NCBI GenBank assembly: GCA_024291935.2
Contig: JAGTYA010000025.1
Coordinates: forward strand, 7,213,501 to 7,277,500
Reading direction: 5' to 3'
DNA: 64,000 nt
DNA from: Okapia johnstoni
Lineage: Eukaryota; Chordata; Mammalia; Artiodactyla; Giraffidae
Every line of letters begins with the position of its first letter. Position 1 is the first letter of the stretch. Under the pieces are notes generated by a model, which saw nothing but the letters and a program-made list of their open reading frames with translations, was not told the DNA's origin and searched no databases. Position numbers and translations under genes: made by a program. Positions 29,659-40,710 of the stretch are shown one piece after another.

Positions 29659-31690
29659 TATAATCTATGTTTTCAGTGTATTCACAAGGTTGTGCAGTTA
29701 TCCCCACTGTTTAATTACAGAATGTTTCCATCATCCAAGAGGAAACATGTACCCATGAGCAGTCATTCCCAATTCCCCTCTGCCCACAGCTCCTCGCAAC
29801 TATTCATCTGCTTTTGAACTCTGAATTTGCATATTTTGAAATACATGTGTATATATACATATACATTCAATATGTGACATTTTCTATCTGGCCTCTTTTA
29901 CTTGGCATAATATTTTCAAGGTTTATCCATGTTGAGCCTGTGTAAGTCCTTCATTCCTTCTTATGGATATCCTTTTATGTGGATATACCACATTTTGGTT
30001 ATTGATTCATCAGTTGGTGAACATTTGGGTTGTTTCTACTCTTTGGCATTTTAAAATAATGCTGTTATGAACATTCATGTACAGAATTTTGTGTGAGCAT
30101 ACGTTTTTCAGTTCTCTTTGGCATCTACCCTAGGAGTGAAATCTTTGGATCATAGGGTAATTCTGTGTTTACCTTTTGGAGGAACTGCCAGTCTGATCTC
30201 TTTAGCAGCTGCACCATTTCCATTCCCAGTAGAAATGTATAAGAGCTACAGGTTCTCTACATCCTTGCCAAAACTTGTTATTGCTGGGTTTTCCTCTTTT
30301 ATTATAGTCATCACAATGCATGTGGGAATGGTATCTCATTGAGGCTCTGATTTTCATTTCCCAAATGTTAAACATTGTTTCATGTGCTAATTTGTCACTT
30401 GTATATTTTTCTTTGGAGAAATGTCTGTTCTGTCCATCCATTTTTAAACTTGGTTGTCTGTCTTTTATTGCTGAGCTCCAAGAGTTTTATGTACATCGAA
30501 CATTAGTCACTTTGTGTGATTTGTAAATACTTTATCCCTTTCTGTGGATTGTCTTCTTACTTCTTGATGGTGTCCTTGGAAGCACAAGTGTTTAATGTTG
30601 ATAAAGTCCAATTTATTTTGTCTTTTGTTGCTTGTGCTATTTTTGTATTCTACCTAAGAAACTATGGTCTAATCCAAGGTCACTAAAATGAACACCTATT
30701 TTTCCTCTACGAGTTTTCTAGTTTTAGCTCTTACACTTGGGTCTGTGATTCATTTTGCATGTGGATATCCAGTTCTCCTAGTACCTCTTGTTGAAAAGAC
30801 TGTTCTTTTCCTGTTGAATTGCCTTGGCACCCTGTCAGAAATCAATTGATCATAAAGGCAGATGTTTATTTTTGGACTTTCAGTTCTAGTCTAAGTGTAT
30901 GTCTATCCTTATACCAGCACCACAGTCTTTATTACTTGACAGGTTTGAAGCAAGTTTTGAAATTAGGAAGTATGATTCTTCTCAATTTCACTGTTCTTTT
31001 CCCAAATTGTTTTGACTCTTCTGGGTCTCTTCCATTTGCATTTGAATTTTAGGATCAGCTTGTCAGTTTCTGCCCAAAAAAGGGCAGCTTTAATTTTGAG
31101 AGGGAATACGATGCATCTATAGATAAATTTGGGCAGCATTGCCATCTTAACAGTAGTAAATCTCTCAATCCATGAACACAAATCCATTTATGTAGGTCTT
31201 TAGTTGCTTTCAAAGATGCTTTGTAGTTTTCAGTGTAAAAGTCTTTCACCTCTTTTGTTAAATTCATTCCTAAGTATTTTAGTCATTCAGATGTAAATGG
31301 AATTGCTTTCTTAATCTCACTTTGGGACCATTCATTGCTAATCCATAGAAATACAGTTGACTTTTATGTACTGATTTTGTGTCCTGCCACCTTCCCAAAC
31401 TTAATTATTGACTCTGATAATTGCTTCCTTCCTTCTTTCCTTCCTTCCTCTTTTCTTCTGCTTACTTTTGGTTCAATTGGCTCTTCTTTCTCTACTTTCT
31501 TAAGATACAAAGTTAGGTTACTGATTTGAGATCTTTCTCCCTTTTTTTGTAGGTATTTACAGCTATGAGTTCTGATTTTATTCTACTGTGGTCAGAAGAT
31601 ATGCCTTATATGATTTTCAGTCTTTTAAAATGTATAAAGACTTGTTTTAAGGCCTACTGTGATCTAACTAGATGCTGAGTTTTGAGATTT
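29659..31690 (-). mobile_element. Old L1 (L1M-type), ORF2 end and 3' UTR
   Basis: About 2 kb of reversed L1: 3' UTR ('ctatctggcctcttttactt', 'ttggttattgattcatcagt', 'gatcatagggtaattctgtg') grading into ORF2-derived sequence ('ttgtttatttt'-type, 'ctttcacctcttttgttaaa', 'taagtattttagtcattcag', 'ctactgtggtcagaagatat'). No long frame survives. Confidence 0.82.
31425..31450. repeat. (CTTC)n simple repeat
   Basis: Short 'ccttcctt' tract inside the L1. Confidence 0.75.
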
Positions 31691-31704
31691 CAAAGAAAAA
31701 TAGG

Positions 31705-32145
31705 TTTAAAAGAGATGGTAAGATATATTATGAAAACCATAATCAAAACAGACCTTGAGTGGCTCTGCTAACATGAGAGAAAAATAGACTTTAGAAAAAA
31801 AACTATTAGTAGAGACAAAGATACCTGGGTCGGGGAGATCTCCTGGAGGAGGAAAGAGCAACCCACTCCAGTATTCTTTCCTGGAAAATTCCATGGTCAG
31901 AGGAGCCTGGCAGGCTCCATTCATAGGGTTGCAGAGAGTTGGACACAACTGAGCATGTAGAGACAAAGAAAAATATTTTATAATAATTAAAGGGTCAATG
32001 CACTGAGAAGATACAATGATTATAAACATATATGTTCCTAGCAAGAGAGTCCCAAAATGCATCAAACAGAAATTGACAGAATTGAAGGAAGAAATAGACA
32101 CTTAAACAATAATGTCAGGCACTTCAATATCACACTTTCAGTCAC
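31705..32145 (+). mobile_element. Old L1 ORF2 fragment, opposite orientation
   Basis: Plus-strand ORF2-type sequence: 'aatagactttagaaaaaaaa', 'aagggtcaatgcactgagaa', 'gaattgaaggaagaaataga'. It abuts the minus-strand L1 and may be its inverted 5' part or a separate insertion. Confidence 0.75.
31821..31956 (+). mobile_element. 5'-truncated Bov-tA SINE
   Basis: Starts mid-element at 'atacctgggtcggggagatc' and ends 'ttggacacaactgagcat'. Perfect 12-bp TSD GTAGAGACAAAG at 31809-31820 and 31957-31968. Confidence 0.92.
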
Positions 32146-32189
32146 TTACGTTTACCTAATAACAAATGACATGAAGCATCTTTTCATGT

Positions 32190-32420
32190 CCTTATTTAAC
32201 TTCTGTCTTAGAGCTCTGCACTGGCTCTTATTACTGCTTGGGGGAACTCTTCCTAGTATCTTCATAGCTCACTCCATCACTTCCTCGGGCCTTCATTTAG
32301 ATGGATCTTCTCTGTAAGGCCTCCTCTATAAACAGTCTAAATTTCATCACCCCTTCACAACCATTCCTATTTCTTACCTTTTCTTTTCCTTAAATCTTTA
32401 TCACCTCTCACAAACATACG
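32190..32420 (+). mobile_element. L2 LINE fragment
   Basis: 'gggccttcatttagatggat', 'ctgtaaggcctcctctataa' and 'tctttatcacctctcacaaa' follow L2 3'-region order. Confidence 0.65.
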
Positions 32421-32890
32421 ATGCCCTGGAATTGCATTTATCTTCTTGAATTTCTATTATCTCCTCATTAGCCAGCTCTGAAAACAATCCCAATACAGTG
32501 TGTTATTTTTACCATCATCATCACCACTCACTATTCAGACCTGGTTTATAACCTGGGCACATGGTGCTGTAGTTATTCACATATCTGTTTCCTTCATGAG
32601 ACAGGGTGCTCTTCAAGGGCTCGGGGGGCCCCAGAGCTGTCTGAGCCAAGTGCTCCCCGGCACCCAGGACAGGGTATATCAGAGCCAAGGACCCTCTGAG
32701 TGTTTGCTTCATGAAGCCAGGAGACCCTGTTCTGGTACCAGGTATGGACCATGAATCAGACAGCCAGACCAAAATGAAAAAGGAAGATGAAAGTTTTCTG
32801 TGAACCTCTGGAATTGACAGGCAGCCTTCAGGGCAGAGAGGAAGACTCTGATGGTTCCCCGGGCTCACTGGTGGGGTCTCAGGACTGCTG
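32421..32890. other. Apparently unique sequence
   Basis: Could include a degraded L2 end; nothing else recognised. Confidence 0.4.
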
Positions 32891-32894
32891 GGGA

Positions 32895-33065
32895 GCGTAG
32901 CACAGAGCTGCAGAGTCTGGGACTCAAGCAGAGTGGGTTCAAGTCCAGCTGTAACACCACCTGTGTGACTTTAGACAAGTCCTTTCATCTCCATGAGCCT
33001 TACTCTCTCATCTGTGAAGTGGGCACAGCAATACTTATCTTAGAGAGTGGTCGTGTACAGACTAG
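32895..33065 (+). mobile_element. MIR SINE
   Basis: 'gactcaagcagagtgggttc', 'cacctgtgtgactttagaca' and 'agccttactctctcatctgt' in forward MIR order. Confidence 0.88.
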
Positions 33066-33117
33066 GGTACCACTGTGGCACCTGACACAAAACTGATGCT
33101 GAACAGATGACTATAAA

Positions 33118-33273
33118 ATGTTAGTCGCTCAGCCGTGTCCAGACTCTTTGCAGCCCCCTGGACTGTAGCCCACCAGACTCCTCTGTCCATGGGATTTCCC
33201 AGGCAAGAATACTGCAGTGGGTTGTCATTCCCTTCTCCAGGGAATCTTCCCAACCCAGGGATCAAACCTGGGT
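33118..33273 (-). mobile_element. Bov-tA SINE, left arm of inverted pair
   Basis: Reversed element: 'tagtcgctcagccgtgtcca', 'catgggatttcccaggcaag', 'acccagggatcaaacctggg'. Confidence 0.92.
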
Positions 33274-33403
33274 CTCCAGGAGAAGGGAATGGCTACCCAC
33301 TCCAGTATTCTTGCCTGGGAAATCCTATGGACAGAGGAGCCTGGTGGGCTACAGTCCAGAGGGTCACAAAGAATCAGACATGACTGAGCAACTAACACTT
33401 TCA
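33274..33403 (+). mobile_element. Bov-tA SINE, right arm of inverted pair
   Basis: Forward element starting at 'tctccaggagaagggaatgg'. It joins the left arm head to head with no spacer, giving a near-palindrome. Confidence 0.9.
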
Positions 33404-33409
33404 GATGAC

Positions 33410-33605
33410 TGTAATAATAGGTAAAGTTTACTGAGTACTTCTGCTGTGCCAGGCATTGCAAATCTCATTTAATTATCACAATATACTCCATCAAAAAGTA
33501 TCAATCCTATGTTGTAGATGAGGAAAATAAGGCTTAAGAAAGCAATGTGACTTTACCCAAAGTGACCCAGCTAATTCGTTATGGAGCAGACTTAAAATAC
33601 TAACT
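33410..33605 (-). mobile_element. MIR SINE
   Basis: 'ctgtgccaggcattgcaaat', 'ctcatttaattatcacaata', 'gatgaggaaaataaggctta' in reversed MIR order. Confidence 0.85.
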
Positions 33606-33754
33606 TGTCTGGCTCAGAATTTGTGCTCCTAGCTGATGTTGTGTTGTTCAGCAACAACTCTCCTTTCTGCCCCGCTTCCCACAGACTTTCTCAGGGATCT
33701 CCTCTTTCTTCCTGCCCCTCAAGGAGCAGGAAGCAACACAACAGAGAGATCAAA

Positions 33755-33860
33755 AACGTGGGAGCTGAAGATAAACAGCTCTGTTCACATGCCAGCTCCT
33801 TCACTTACTAGCTGTGTGGCATCGAGCAAGTCACTGGCCCGTTCTGAGTCGTCGTTTCTG
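33755..33860 (+). mobile_element. MIR SINE
   Basis: 'cacttactagctgtgtggca' and 'gcaagtcactggcccgttct' are the forward MIR core. Confidence 0.85.
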
Positions 33861-33862
33861 TA

Positions 33863-34640
33863 CTAGTCTCCCAGGGCTGCTGTAATGAATTCCCACAAAC
33901 TCAGTGGCTTAGAACCACATCAATTTGTTATCTCACCGTCTGTAGCTCAGGGACTTCCCTGGTGGCCCAGTGGTTAAGACTCCACCTTCTACTACAGAGG
34001 ACATCGGTTCAATCCCTGGTTGGGGAACTAAGATTCTGCCTGCCACTGGGCATGGCCAAAAAACAAATAAAAATTGATGCCAAAAAAAAAAAAAAAATCC
34101 ATGATGAGCAGTATGTAGCTCAGAAGTCCAGGGGGCTCAGCTGGGCCTTCTGCTTGGAGTCTCACAGGCTGAAATAGAGATGTTGGCAGGCCTAGGCTCT
34201 TTCCTGGGCACCCTGGGAAGGAACCTACTTCCAAGGAGAGTGAAGTTGTAGGCAGAATCCAGATCCTGTGAGTGTGGGACCGAGGGCCCTGTGTCCTTGC
34301 TAGTGGTCCACTGGGAGCTGGTCTCTGCTCCTGGGGGCCACCTGCATTCTTTCTCACGCAGGTCAAGTCTTTTTCATGCTTTGGGAACCTCCAGCTTCTC
34401 CTGTGGCTCCTTCCCTACTCCAACCAGGGAAAGCTGTCTGCTTTTAATGGCTCATGTGATTAGATTGAGTCCACCAGTAAAATCCAGGATTATCTCCCTA
34501 TTTGAGGATCTGTAAGTTTGATAACATTTGCAAAGTCCCTTTGCCATGTAATATAACACAGTCACATCTTCATAATGGGGTTAGGCCATTGACATCTTTG
34601 GTTGGGGTTAGGGTGTTGCATTCTGCCTGCTGCACTTGCC
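33863..34640 (+). mobile_element. Ancient mammalian repeat, split by CHR SINE
   Basis: Begins 'ctcccagggctgctgtaatg' and 'actcagtggcttagaaccac', continues 'agctcagaagtccagggggc' and ends 'tttgcaaagtccctttgcca' plus 'ggccattgacatctttggtt'. Same superfamily as 4997 and 54790. Confidence 0.65.
33951..34113 (+). mobile_element. CHR-type SINE with A tail
   Basis: Forward head 'ggacttccctggtggcccag', A15 tail, and a perfect 10-bp TSD TGTAGCTCAG at 33941-33950 and 34114-34123. Confidence 0.92.
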
Positions 34641-35125
34641 TCTTCCTTGCTCATCCATTTGACAAGTGTTTATTAGCTTTGTAGCAGACACCGTGGATGC
34701 CTTCAGTACACACCCACCCCAGCTTCCGGCTGCCACCGCCTGTATCGCCTGGTCAGAGGCTTTCTCCAGCTGCCAGGGGAACTGGCAGAGCCCATGAGGA
34801 AGGACAGAAGTGCTGGGGAATTCACACCCACCCGGGAGCAGCCCTCGACCTATAGCTGACGGGAGCTGGGGGATAAGTAACCCAAGTCCATCACCCTGCG
34901 GATGCAGTAACTCGGCATGGGGCTACACTCACTCCCAGCAGGCTTTATCTCCAGCTTCCCACAGTGGTCACTTCATTAATAAAGTGCACTTTCTGGGATG
35001 CCTGCCTTTCCACGCCTAACCCTACTCCTAACCTCAGATCTCCCCCAAACTATACCTCTACTGGTGTCCTTGTCTCAAGAAATGCTTCTGGGGTAACCAA
35101 GAAAAGCTCTTGTTGTATGTCTGGT
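34641..35125. other. Apparently unique sequence
   Basis: Nothing recognised. Confidence 0.45.
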
Positions 35126-35129
35126 GCTT

Positions 35130-35275
35130 CCTCCAGGCACCGTTATTATCTCCATTTCACAGATGGGGAAACTGAGGCAGGGAGCAGATATGTAATTTGC
35201 CCGCACAGCTAGCATCTGGCAGAATCAGGATCTGAACCCGGGCTGTCGGGTTCCAGGACTCCTGCTCTTATAAAC
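35130..35275 (-). mobile_element. MIR SINE
   Basis: 'tctccatttcacagatgggg', 'aaactgaggcagggagcaga' and 'gatctgaacccgggctgtcg' in reversed MIR order. Confidence 0.92.
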
Positions 35276-35329
35276 TAGAGCATACCAACTTTCTCCTTAG
35301 CCATAAACTAAGAGCAGTATTCCCTGACT

Positions 35330-35415
35330 CATAGTATCACTGTGAGGATTAAATGAGACAGTGCTCGTAAAGGCTTGGTTATCACACGGCACAATGAGCT
35401 CTCAATAAATGGCAG
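35330..35415 (+). mobile_element. MIR 3' end
   Basis: 'ctgtgaggattaaatgagac' and 'gagctctcaataaatggcag' are the forward MIR tail. Confidence 0.8.
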
Positions 35416-36180
35416 CTCAAACCAACAATAACAACACGACGAATAGTAATAATAGCAATTGCTCAAGCCCAACTCTGAGGACAAAGAGGGACCGGTCACT
35501 CTGCAGGCAGATCCATTATCTGAGAGAGAATAAACAGCCTGGCTAAGTGCAGAGGAAGGTGGTGGGTGTTGTTATAGCAACTGATGAGCCTTTTTGTGTC
35601 CTCACAGCCAAGTGGGTGGCAGAGCAGGGAAGGAAGAAGCTCTTCAAAGGAAGCCAGCAGGAAACAAAGGGGGGCAGACCCAGGGAAACCCCCGCTCCCT
35701 GCCCCACCCTGGCCTGGCAGCTCTGACTGCCATACTTCAGGCTGAGACGGGTGGGGGCCAGGCAGGCTACTTCCCTGTTGAGGCTGGGGGCACGGAGATG
35801 CCCAGAGGCCAGGCAGAGCGGGAAAGCCTGCGGGCCATAGCCCTCAGGCTCTGAGATCTGAGCAACCAGACAGCAAGCTTTGTGGACCAAAGAATGCAGG
35901 TCCCTCACTCAGGGTGGTGTTAGTGTTCCGAAGCACTATTCCAAGAAAAGAATCCGGCAGCTCTGCAGAGGGATTGGTGTGACTCTTGTGGACCCCAACA
36001 CAAGAGCCTGCTAATGGCACAACCACCCAAATGAAGAAACCAACTCACCTCTCTTCTCTCTCTCGCTCTCTCTGCCTGCTGCGGTACCGATTCATATCTA
36101 TGCACTGTCTTCCAGCATCAGTTATGTGATCTCATCCATCCATCTGTCTTCTCACTGTCCATCCATATATACATACATGA
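35416..36180. other. Apparently unique sequence
   Basis: Moderately GC-rich in 35590-35860; open frames there overlap on both strands and have no motif. A CT-rich tract lies near 36050-36075. Confidence 0.45.
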
Positions 36181-36184
36181 CTGT

Positions 36185-36345
36185 TCACCCATTCATGCAT
36201 ATGTAGATCTCTGCTGCACACCAAGAACTGAGCTAGGCATGCGGTGCCTAACATTAAACAAGAGAATCCTGATGCTGGCCCTTTCAAAGCTCGGGGTCTT
36301 ATGAAAGAGACAAACACAGGAATATAGAGAGGAAAGCCATGATGT
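36185..36345 (-). mobile_element. Probable L2 fragment
   Basis: 'agaactgagctaggcatgcg', 'acaagagaatcctgatgctg' and 'gaaagagacaaacacaggaa' loosely follow reversed L2 sequence. Confidence 0.45.
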
Positions 36346-36364
36346 AGGTGGTAGACCAGTGCTT

Positions 36365-36525
36365 TCAAACTAGGGGCCTATGGAATGAATTCATTCCACA
36401 GATATATTTTGTTTGGCCTTCAGAGATTTTTGTGTGTGTGAAAAATAACATTTTTCATAAAATTTCTAATTTTCAGGATCTCATGAAAAGTCAGGGGATC
36501 TGGCAACCCTGAACTTCCATTCTCA
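36365..36525. mobile_element. Possible hAT-type DNA transposon fragment
   Basis: 'cagatatattttgtttggcc' and 'ggggatctggcaaccctgaa' resemble a Charlie-related non-autonomous family. Weak. Confidence 0.35.
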
Positions 36526-37345
36526 CATGGTGACAATCACTAGAACCTAAAAGCAGAACTCCTCCAGCTCTCCCCAGCCCCGCAGTGCTCCGTATCATCC
36601 TACATGGAAACTGACCCTGCCAGGCATTTCCATCAGCCTGCCCAGAGCAGAGTCAGGAGGATTCAACACAGCCAAAGAGACCTGAGCTTCAAAGGTCTGT
36701 CCTCAGGATAGCTAACAAGGCTGAGCTGTGGTGGAAACCACAAGCCCTTGCTCTGATGGTGTCGTTGACAGGGGTGTGTTAAGTTGGGGAGAGATGAGAA
36801 TGAACGGTTCAGGGAACACCATCCTAAGCACAGGCTCTGGGGACCATCAGGCCCACACCACCAGCTGCATACGGAACCCTCAGAAAGACGCAGTGTCTCA
36901 GCCAAGCCTCCACACTGGTGTCCTGGATGCTACCCCTACTTCTCCAGCTTTGCCTGATTCGGGGCATTCTTCAAGCTCAGTCTGCCCCCCAAGTTTGGTT
37001 GTGGGCTATCATAGTACCGTAGACTCCTCTTATCAGGATTTGGATGAAGTAATTAACTAGGCAATTTGTCACTTACGATCTGTGCTTCTGTTTGGTTTCT
37101 TAGGGTGCAAGCAACAGAAACAGACTCAGGCTGATGTTAGCCAGGGGGAATCTGGTAGATTCATAGCAGAGGTTGAGAACTTCATGAAGGCTCAAGGACC
37201 TGCCTGGGACCCAGGCAGGATCCAAAGCTGTGTCAGAAGGCTGGACACCAGAACCTCAGGAGTCTGAGCAGAGGCATGCTGGTTGGTACACCACCCCCTG
37301 ATGAGTAGAATCCAACCCCTTTATCTCTTTGTCCTTTTGTTAGAG
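36526..37345. other. Mostly unique sequence
   Basis: 36520-37080 has nothing recognised. 37090-37270 ('gcaagcaacagaaacagact') resembles a dispersed old repeat but I cannot name it. Confidence 0.4.
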
Positions 37346-37348
37346 TCT

Positions 37349-37548
37349 GGGATTCCCTAGTGGTTCAGCTGTTAAAGAATCCGCCTGCAATGCAGGAGAC
37401 CTGGGTTCCATCCCTGGATGGGGAAGATTCGCCTGGAGAAGGAAATGTCAACCCACTCCAGTATTCTGGCCTGGAGAATTCCATGGACTATACAATCCAC
37501 GGCGTTGCAAAGAGTCGGACACGACTGATTGACTTTCACGTCACTAGA
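37349..37548 (+). mobile_element. Bov-tA SINE
   Basis: Forward full-length element; flanks 'tagagtctg' / 'tagaatctg' are its likely TSD. Confidence 0.92.
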
Positions 37549-37632
37549 ATCTGCCATTCCAAAAAGGTATGGCCATGGCTTAGTTTATGGGCCATGAGTC
37601 AACCCTTTAGCTAGGGAGTCCTCGACTTCACT

Positions 37633-37838
37633 CTGTTGTTGTTTAGCCTCTGAGTCATGCCCAACTCTTGCGACCTCCTGGACTGTGGACCACCAGGCTC
37701 CTCTGGGGGATTTCCCAGTCAAGAATACTGGAGCGGGCTGCCATTTCCTTCTCCAGGGGGTCTTCCCGACCCAGGGATCGAACTCTGGGTTTTCCATGTT
37801 GCAGGTAGATCCTTCACCACTGAGACACCAGGGGAGCT
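37633..37838 (-). mobile_element. Bov-tA SINE
   Basis: Reversed full-length element: 'gttgttgtttagcctctgag' to 'ccactgagacaccagggga'. Confidence 0.9.
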
Positions 37839-38154
37839 ATCACTCCCAGTAGCTATCGCCAAATAATGGAGGTAAATCTTCGACAGGAAATTTTGTCAGG
37901 AACTGAAGTTGGACTTCTTTGTGCCTTGCTTTATAGATTTGACTTGGGAAACATCCAAATGTGTTACACAGTTATGAAACAAAATTAAAGTTAAAAACTC
38001 ACTAAGTAAAAAATTAAGTGAAATCTTTGCGAAAGTTGGTGATATAATCACATAGAGAAGAACTATTTCTTTAAAAAAAACAGAGTAATTTGACTGTACA
38101 TCCCTGGTAGGATATACCTGAAGAGCTCTAAGGATGAAAATAACTGTGAAGAAG
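37839..38154. other. Unassigned AT-rich sequence
   Basis: Nothing recognised. Confidence 0.4.
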
Positions 38155-38275
38155 GAAAAAATATGTGCTGAGTGTCTACCATGTGTCCTGTCTCTGTGAG
38201 ACGCTGTAAAACACTGATGCATAAGGTGACATCCCTGCCCTCTTGGAGTCTCATTTTGTGCCCTCCACTACAGCA
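38155..38275 (-). mobile_element. L2 fragment
   Basis: 'tgctgagtgtctaccatgtg', then 'acatccctgccctcttggag', the reversed L2 pattern. Confidence 0.6.
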
Positions 38276-38299
38276 TCTGTATTCCTTTGCAATATCATC

Positions 38300-38940
38300 T
38301 CAGTTTCCTTAAAACTTTTTTACTATGGAAAATTTCAAACACGTAGTCAGTGTAGTTTAGTAAAATCCAAGCATCCATCACCTAGGATGACCCATTATCA
38401 GCCTTGTTTCATTCTACTCCCACTCCCATTCTTCTCCCTCATCCTGTGTTTTTCTGTAGCAAACTGTGGACTTCATATTATTTCAATATGCCTTCATAAG
38501 TATTTCAGGATATCTCTCTAAAAGATAATGACTTTCTCAAAGAAAATAAATAACCGCAGTATCATTATCACACCTAGAACAAATAACAATCCTTTAAGAG
38601 CATCAAACGTTCAGTGTTCAGATTTCCAGTTATTTCATAAACACTGTAAAATGTTTTAGATCTTCCCTGGTGGCTCAGTGGTGAAGAATCCGGCTACCAA
38701 TGTGGAGGTGCAGCTTCAATTCCTGGGTCAGGAGGATCCCCTGGAAGAGGGCATGGCAACCCACTCTAGTGTTCTTACCTGGGAAATCCCGTAGACAGAG
38801 GAGCCTGGCAGGCTATACAGTGAGTGGGGTTGTACGTAAAAGGGTGGGACATGACAGAATGACTAAGCAACAACAACAATAAAATGTTTTATGTATTGTT
38901 TGAAATTGTTTACACATTGTGATTGGTTGATATGTATGTC
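38300..38940 (-). mobile_element. Old L1-like fragment, split by Bov-tA
   Basis: 'ggaaaatttcaaacacgtag', 'ccattatcagccttgtttca', 'agtatttcaggatatctctc', then after the SINE 'tttacacattgtgattggtt'. A dispersed mammalian sequence probably of L1M origin; the strand is uncertain. Confidence 0.5.
38659..38880 (+). mobile_element. Bov-tA SINE
   Basis: Forward full-length element with (CAA)n tail and a perfect 11-bp TSD AAAATGTTTTA at 38648-38658 and 38881-38891. Confidence 0.93.
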
Positions 38941-38954
38941 ACTGAAGACTATTT

Positions 38955-39245
38955 TTTTTTTAAATTTTTATTGAAGTATAGTTGCTTTATAATGTTGTGT
39001 TAGTTTCTGCTGTGCAGCAAAGTGAATCAGCTATACATATATATATGTCCCCTCTTTTTTGGATTTCCTTCCCATTTAGATCACCACAGAGCACTGAGGA
39101 GAGCTCCCAGTAGGTTCTCATTAGTTACCTGTTTTGCACATGGTGGTGTATACATGTCAATACCAATCTCCCAGTCCATCCTGCCTCCCATTTTCCCACT
39201 CGGTGTCCATATGTTTGTTCTCTGCCCCTCTATTTCTACTTTGAA
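38955..39245 (-). mobile_element. Artiodactyl-type L1 3' UTR
   Basis: 'atttttattgaagtatagtt', 'gtgcagcaaagtgaatcagc', 'ggatttccttcccatttaga', 'aataccaatctcccagtcca' are a well-kept reversed L1 3' UTR. Confidence 0.85.
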
Positions 39246-39698
39246 GACAACTTATGGCTTCTCTCTCCATTATTTTCCCCTTTATGATGTATTTCTTTAT
39301 AAAGAAAAAGAAAAAAAGCTGCATTGCTTTTCCTGTAGTTTTCCAGAAATCCAGAGTTTCTGGATTCTGTTGATTACACCAGTGTGGTGTTACTTCCCAT
39401 GTTCCTTTGCTCTCTGAATTTCCTGGAAACTTTTAGTTAACTTAGAGCCATGCTGTCCAGGACAGCTACCAGCAGCCACAAGTGGACGCTGAGCACTTGT
39501 CGTGTGGCCCATCTGACCTGAGATGTGTTGTGTCAGGCGCACACCAGATCTCAAAGGCCAGCTGTGCAAAAAAGAGCAGAAGCTGTTTCACTGATCATTT
39601 TCATATTGGTTATATATCGAAATATGTGCATCAAATTATGTATCGAGGATGTTTTGGAGAGATTGGGTTAAATAAGATGTTAAAATTAATCCCTCCCT
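39246..39698. other. Unassigned sequence
   Basis: No feature recognised apart from short A-rich patches. Confidence 0.4.
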
Positions 39699-39724
39699 TA
39701 GTAGTAGTAGTAGTAGTAGTGCTA
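39699..39724. repeat. (TAG)n microsatellite
   Basis: Seven TAG/GTA units forming the tail of the adjoining minus-strand Bov-tA. Confidence 0.9.
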
Positions 39725-39890
39725 GTGGCTCAGTCATGTTCTACTCTTTGCAACCCTGTGGACGGTAGCCCACCAGGCTCCTCTGTCCATGGGATTCTCC
39801 AGGCAAGAATACTGGAGTGAGTTGCCATTTCCTCCTCCAGAGGATCTTCCTGACCCAGGGATTGAATTTGGTTCTCCCCGTCTGAGCTAT
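39725..39890 (-). mobile_element. Bov-tA SINE, 5'-incomplete
   Basis: Reversed: 'ggctcagtcatgttctactc' to 'acccagggattgaatttggt', ending 'ccgtctgagct'. Confidence 0.9.
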
Positions 39891-40047
39891 AGGGATGAAA
39901 TTAATGGAAAATATCCCTCGTTTCATTTTTGGAAGTCGTTTCTTTATGACTTCTCTGGAAATTTTCTTATGGGAACAAAAATAATCACTGTAAGTTCTGT
40001 AACATCCAAACAGTTTGCTCGTTTCAATAGGACAAGAGATATGGTAC

Positions 40048-40128
40048 TCTTCAGCCTGGTGGGCCATAGTCCACGGGGTTATAGGGAGTCAGACATGACT
40101 TAGCAACTGAACGACAACAACAACAACT
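40048..40128 (+). mobile_element. Bov-tA 3' fragment
   Basis: Forward 'gcctggtgggccatagtcca', 'ggagtcagacatgacttagc' and a (CAA)n tail. Confidence 0.85.
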
Positions 40129-40149
40129 CTTTTTATAACTTCAAAATAC

Positions 40150-40225
40150 TTAATCTATTGCATGAAACACTATTGGTGCTCAATAAATATGATTTTTGAA
40201 TGAATGAATGCATGACTGAATAAGA
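40150..40225 (+). mobile_element. L2 3' terminus
   Basis: 'tggtgctcaataaatatgat' followed by gaatgaatgaatg repeats. Confidence 0.7.
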
Positions 40226-40495
40226 AAAAAATAAGTTAATCCCACTTGCTTCCTTTTACTTTTTTTCAATGTACTTTCCAGAAAATTTTAAATTACACAC
40301 GTGATAAGTTGAGTCACCTTTGTGTGTATTTCATTGGACAGGGCTGTGCTAGGGGCCTGATCAGATTTCCCTTTAATTTTCTGGCAGTTTTAGGGCTGTT
40401 ATGTTATTCTGTCATGAAGCCCTTGGTGTCTGCTGGCCTCCCTTTCTGTGATGTTTGCAACCACTGAAGCCCAAAGTCTGGATCCACGAGTGTGT
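40226..40495. other. Unassigned sequence
   Basis: Nothing recognised. Confidence 0.4.
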
Positions 40496-40710
40496 GTGTA
40501 TGCTCACTCACTCAGTCATGTCCTTCTCTTTGCAACCCCAGGGACTATAGCCCGCCAGGCTCCTCTGTCCATGGGATTCTCCAGGCAAGAATACTGGAGT
40601 GGGTTGTCATTTCCTTCTCCAGGGGATCTTCCCGACCCAGGGAGTGAACCCGCGTCTCCTGTCTCCTGCATCTTGGGTGGATTCTTTACCACCGAGCCAC
40701 CAGGGAATCC
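40496..40710 (-). mobile_element. Bov-tA SINE
   Basis: Reversed full-length: 'gctcactcactcagtcatgt' to 'accgagccaccagggaatcc'. Confidence 0.92.

Noticed and set aside
36365..36525. Firm MER58 or MER5 assignment
   Set aside because: Only two short matching strings; kept as a low-confidence hAT-type fragment.
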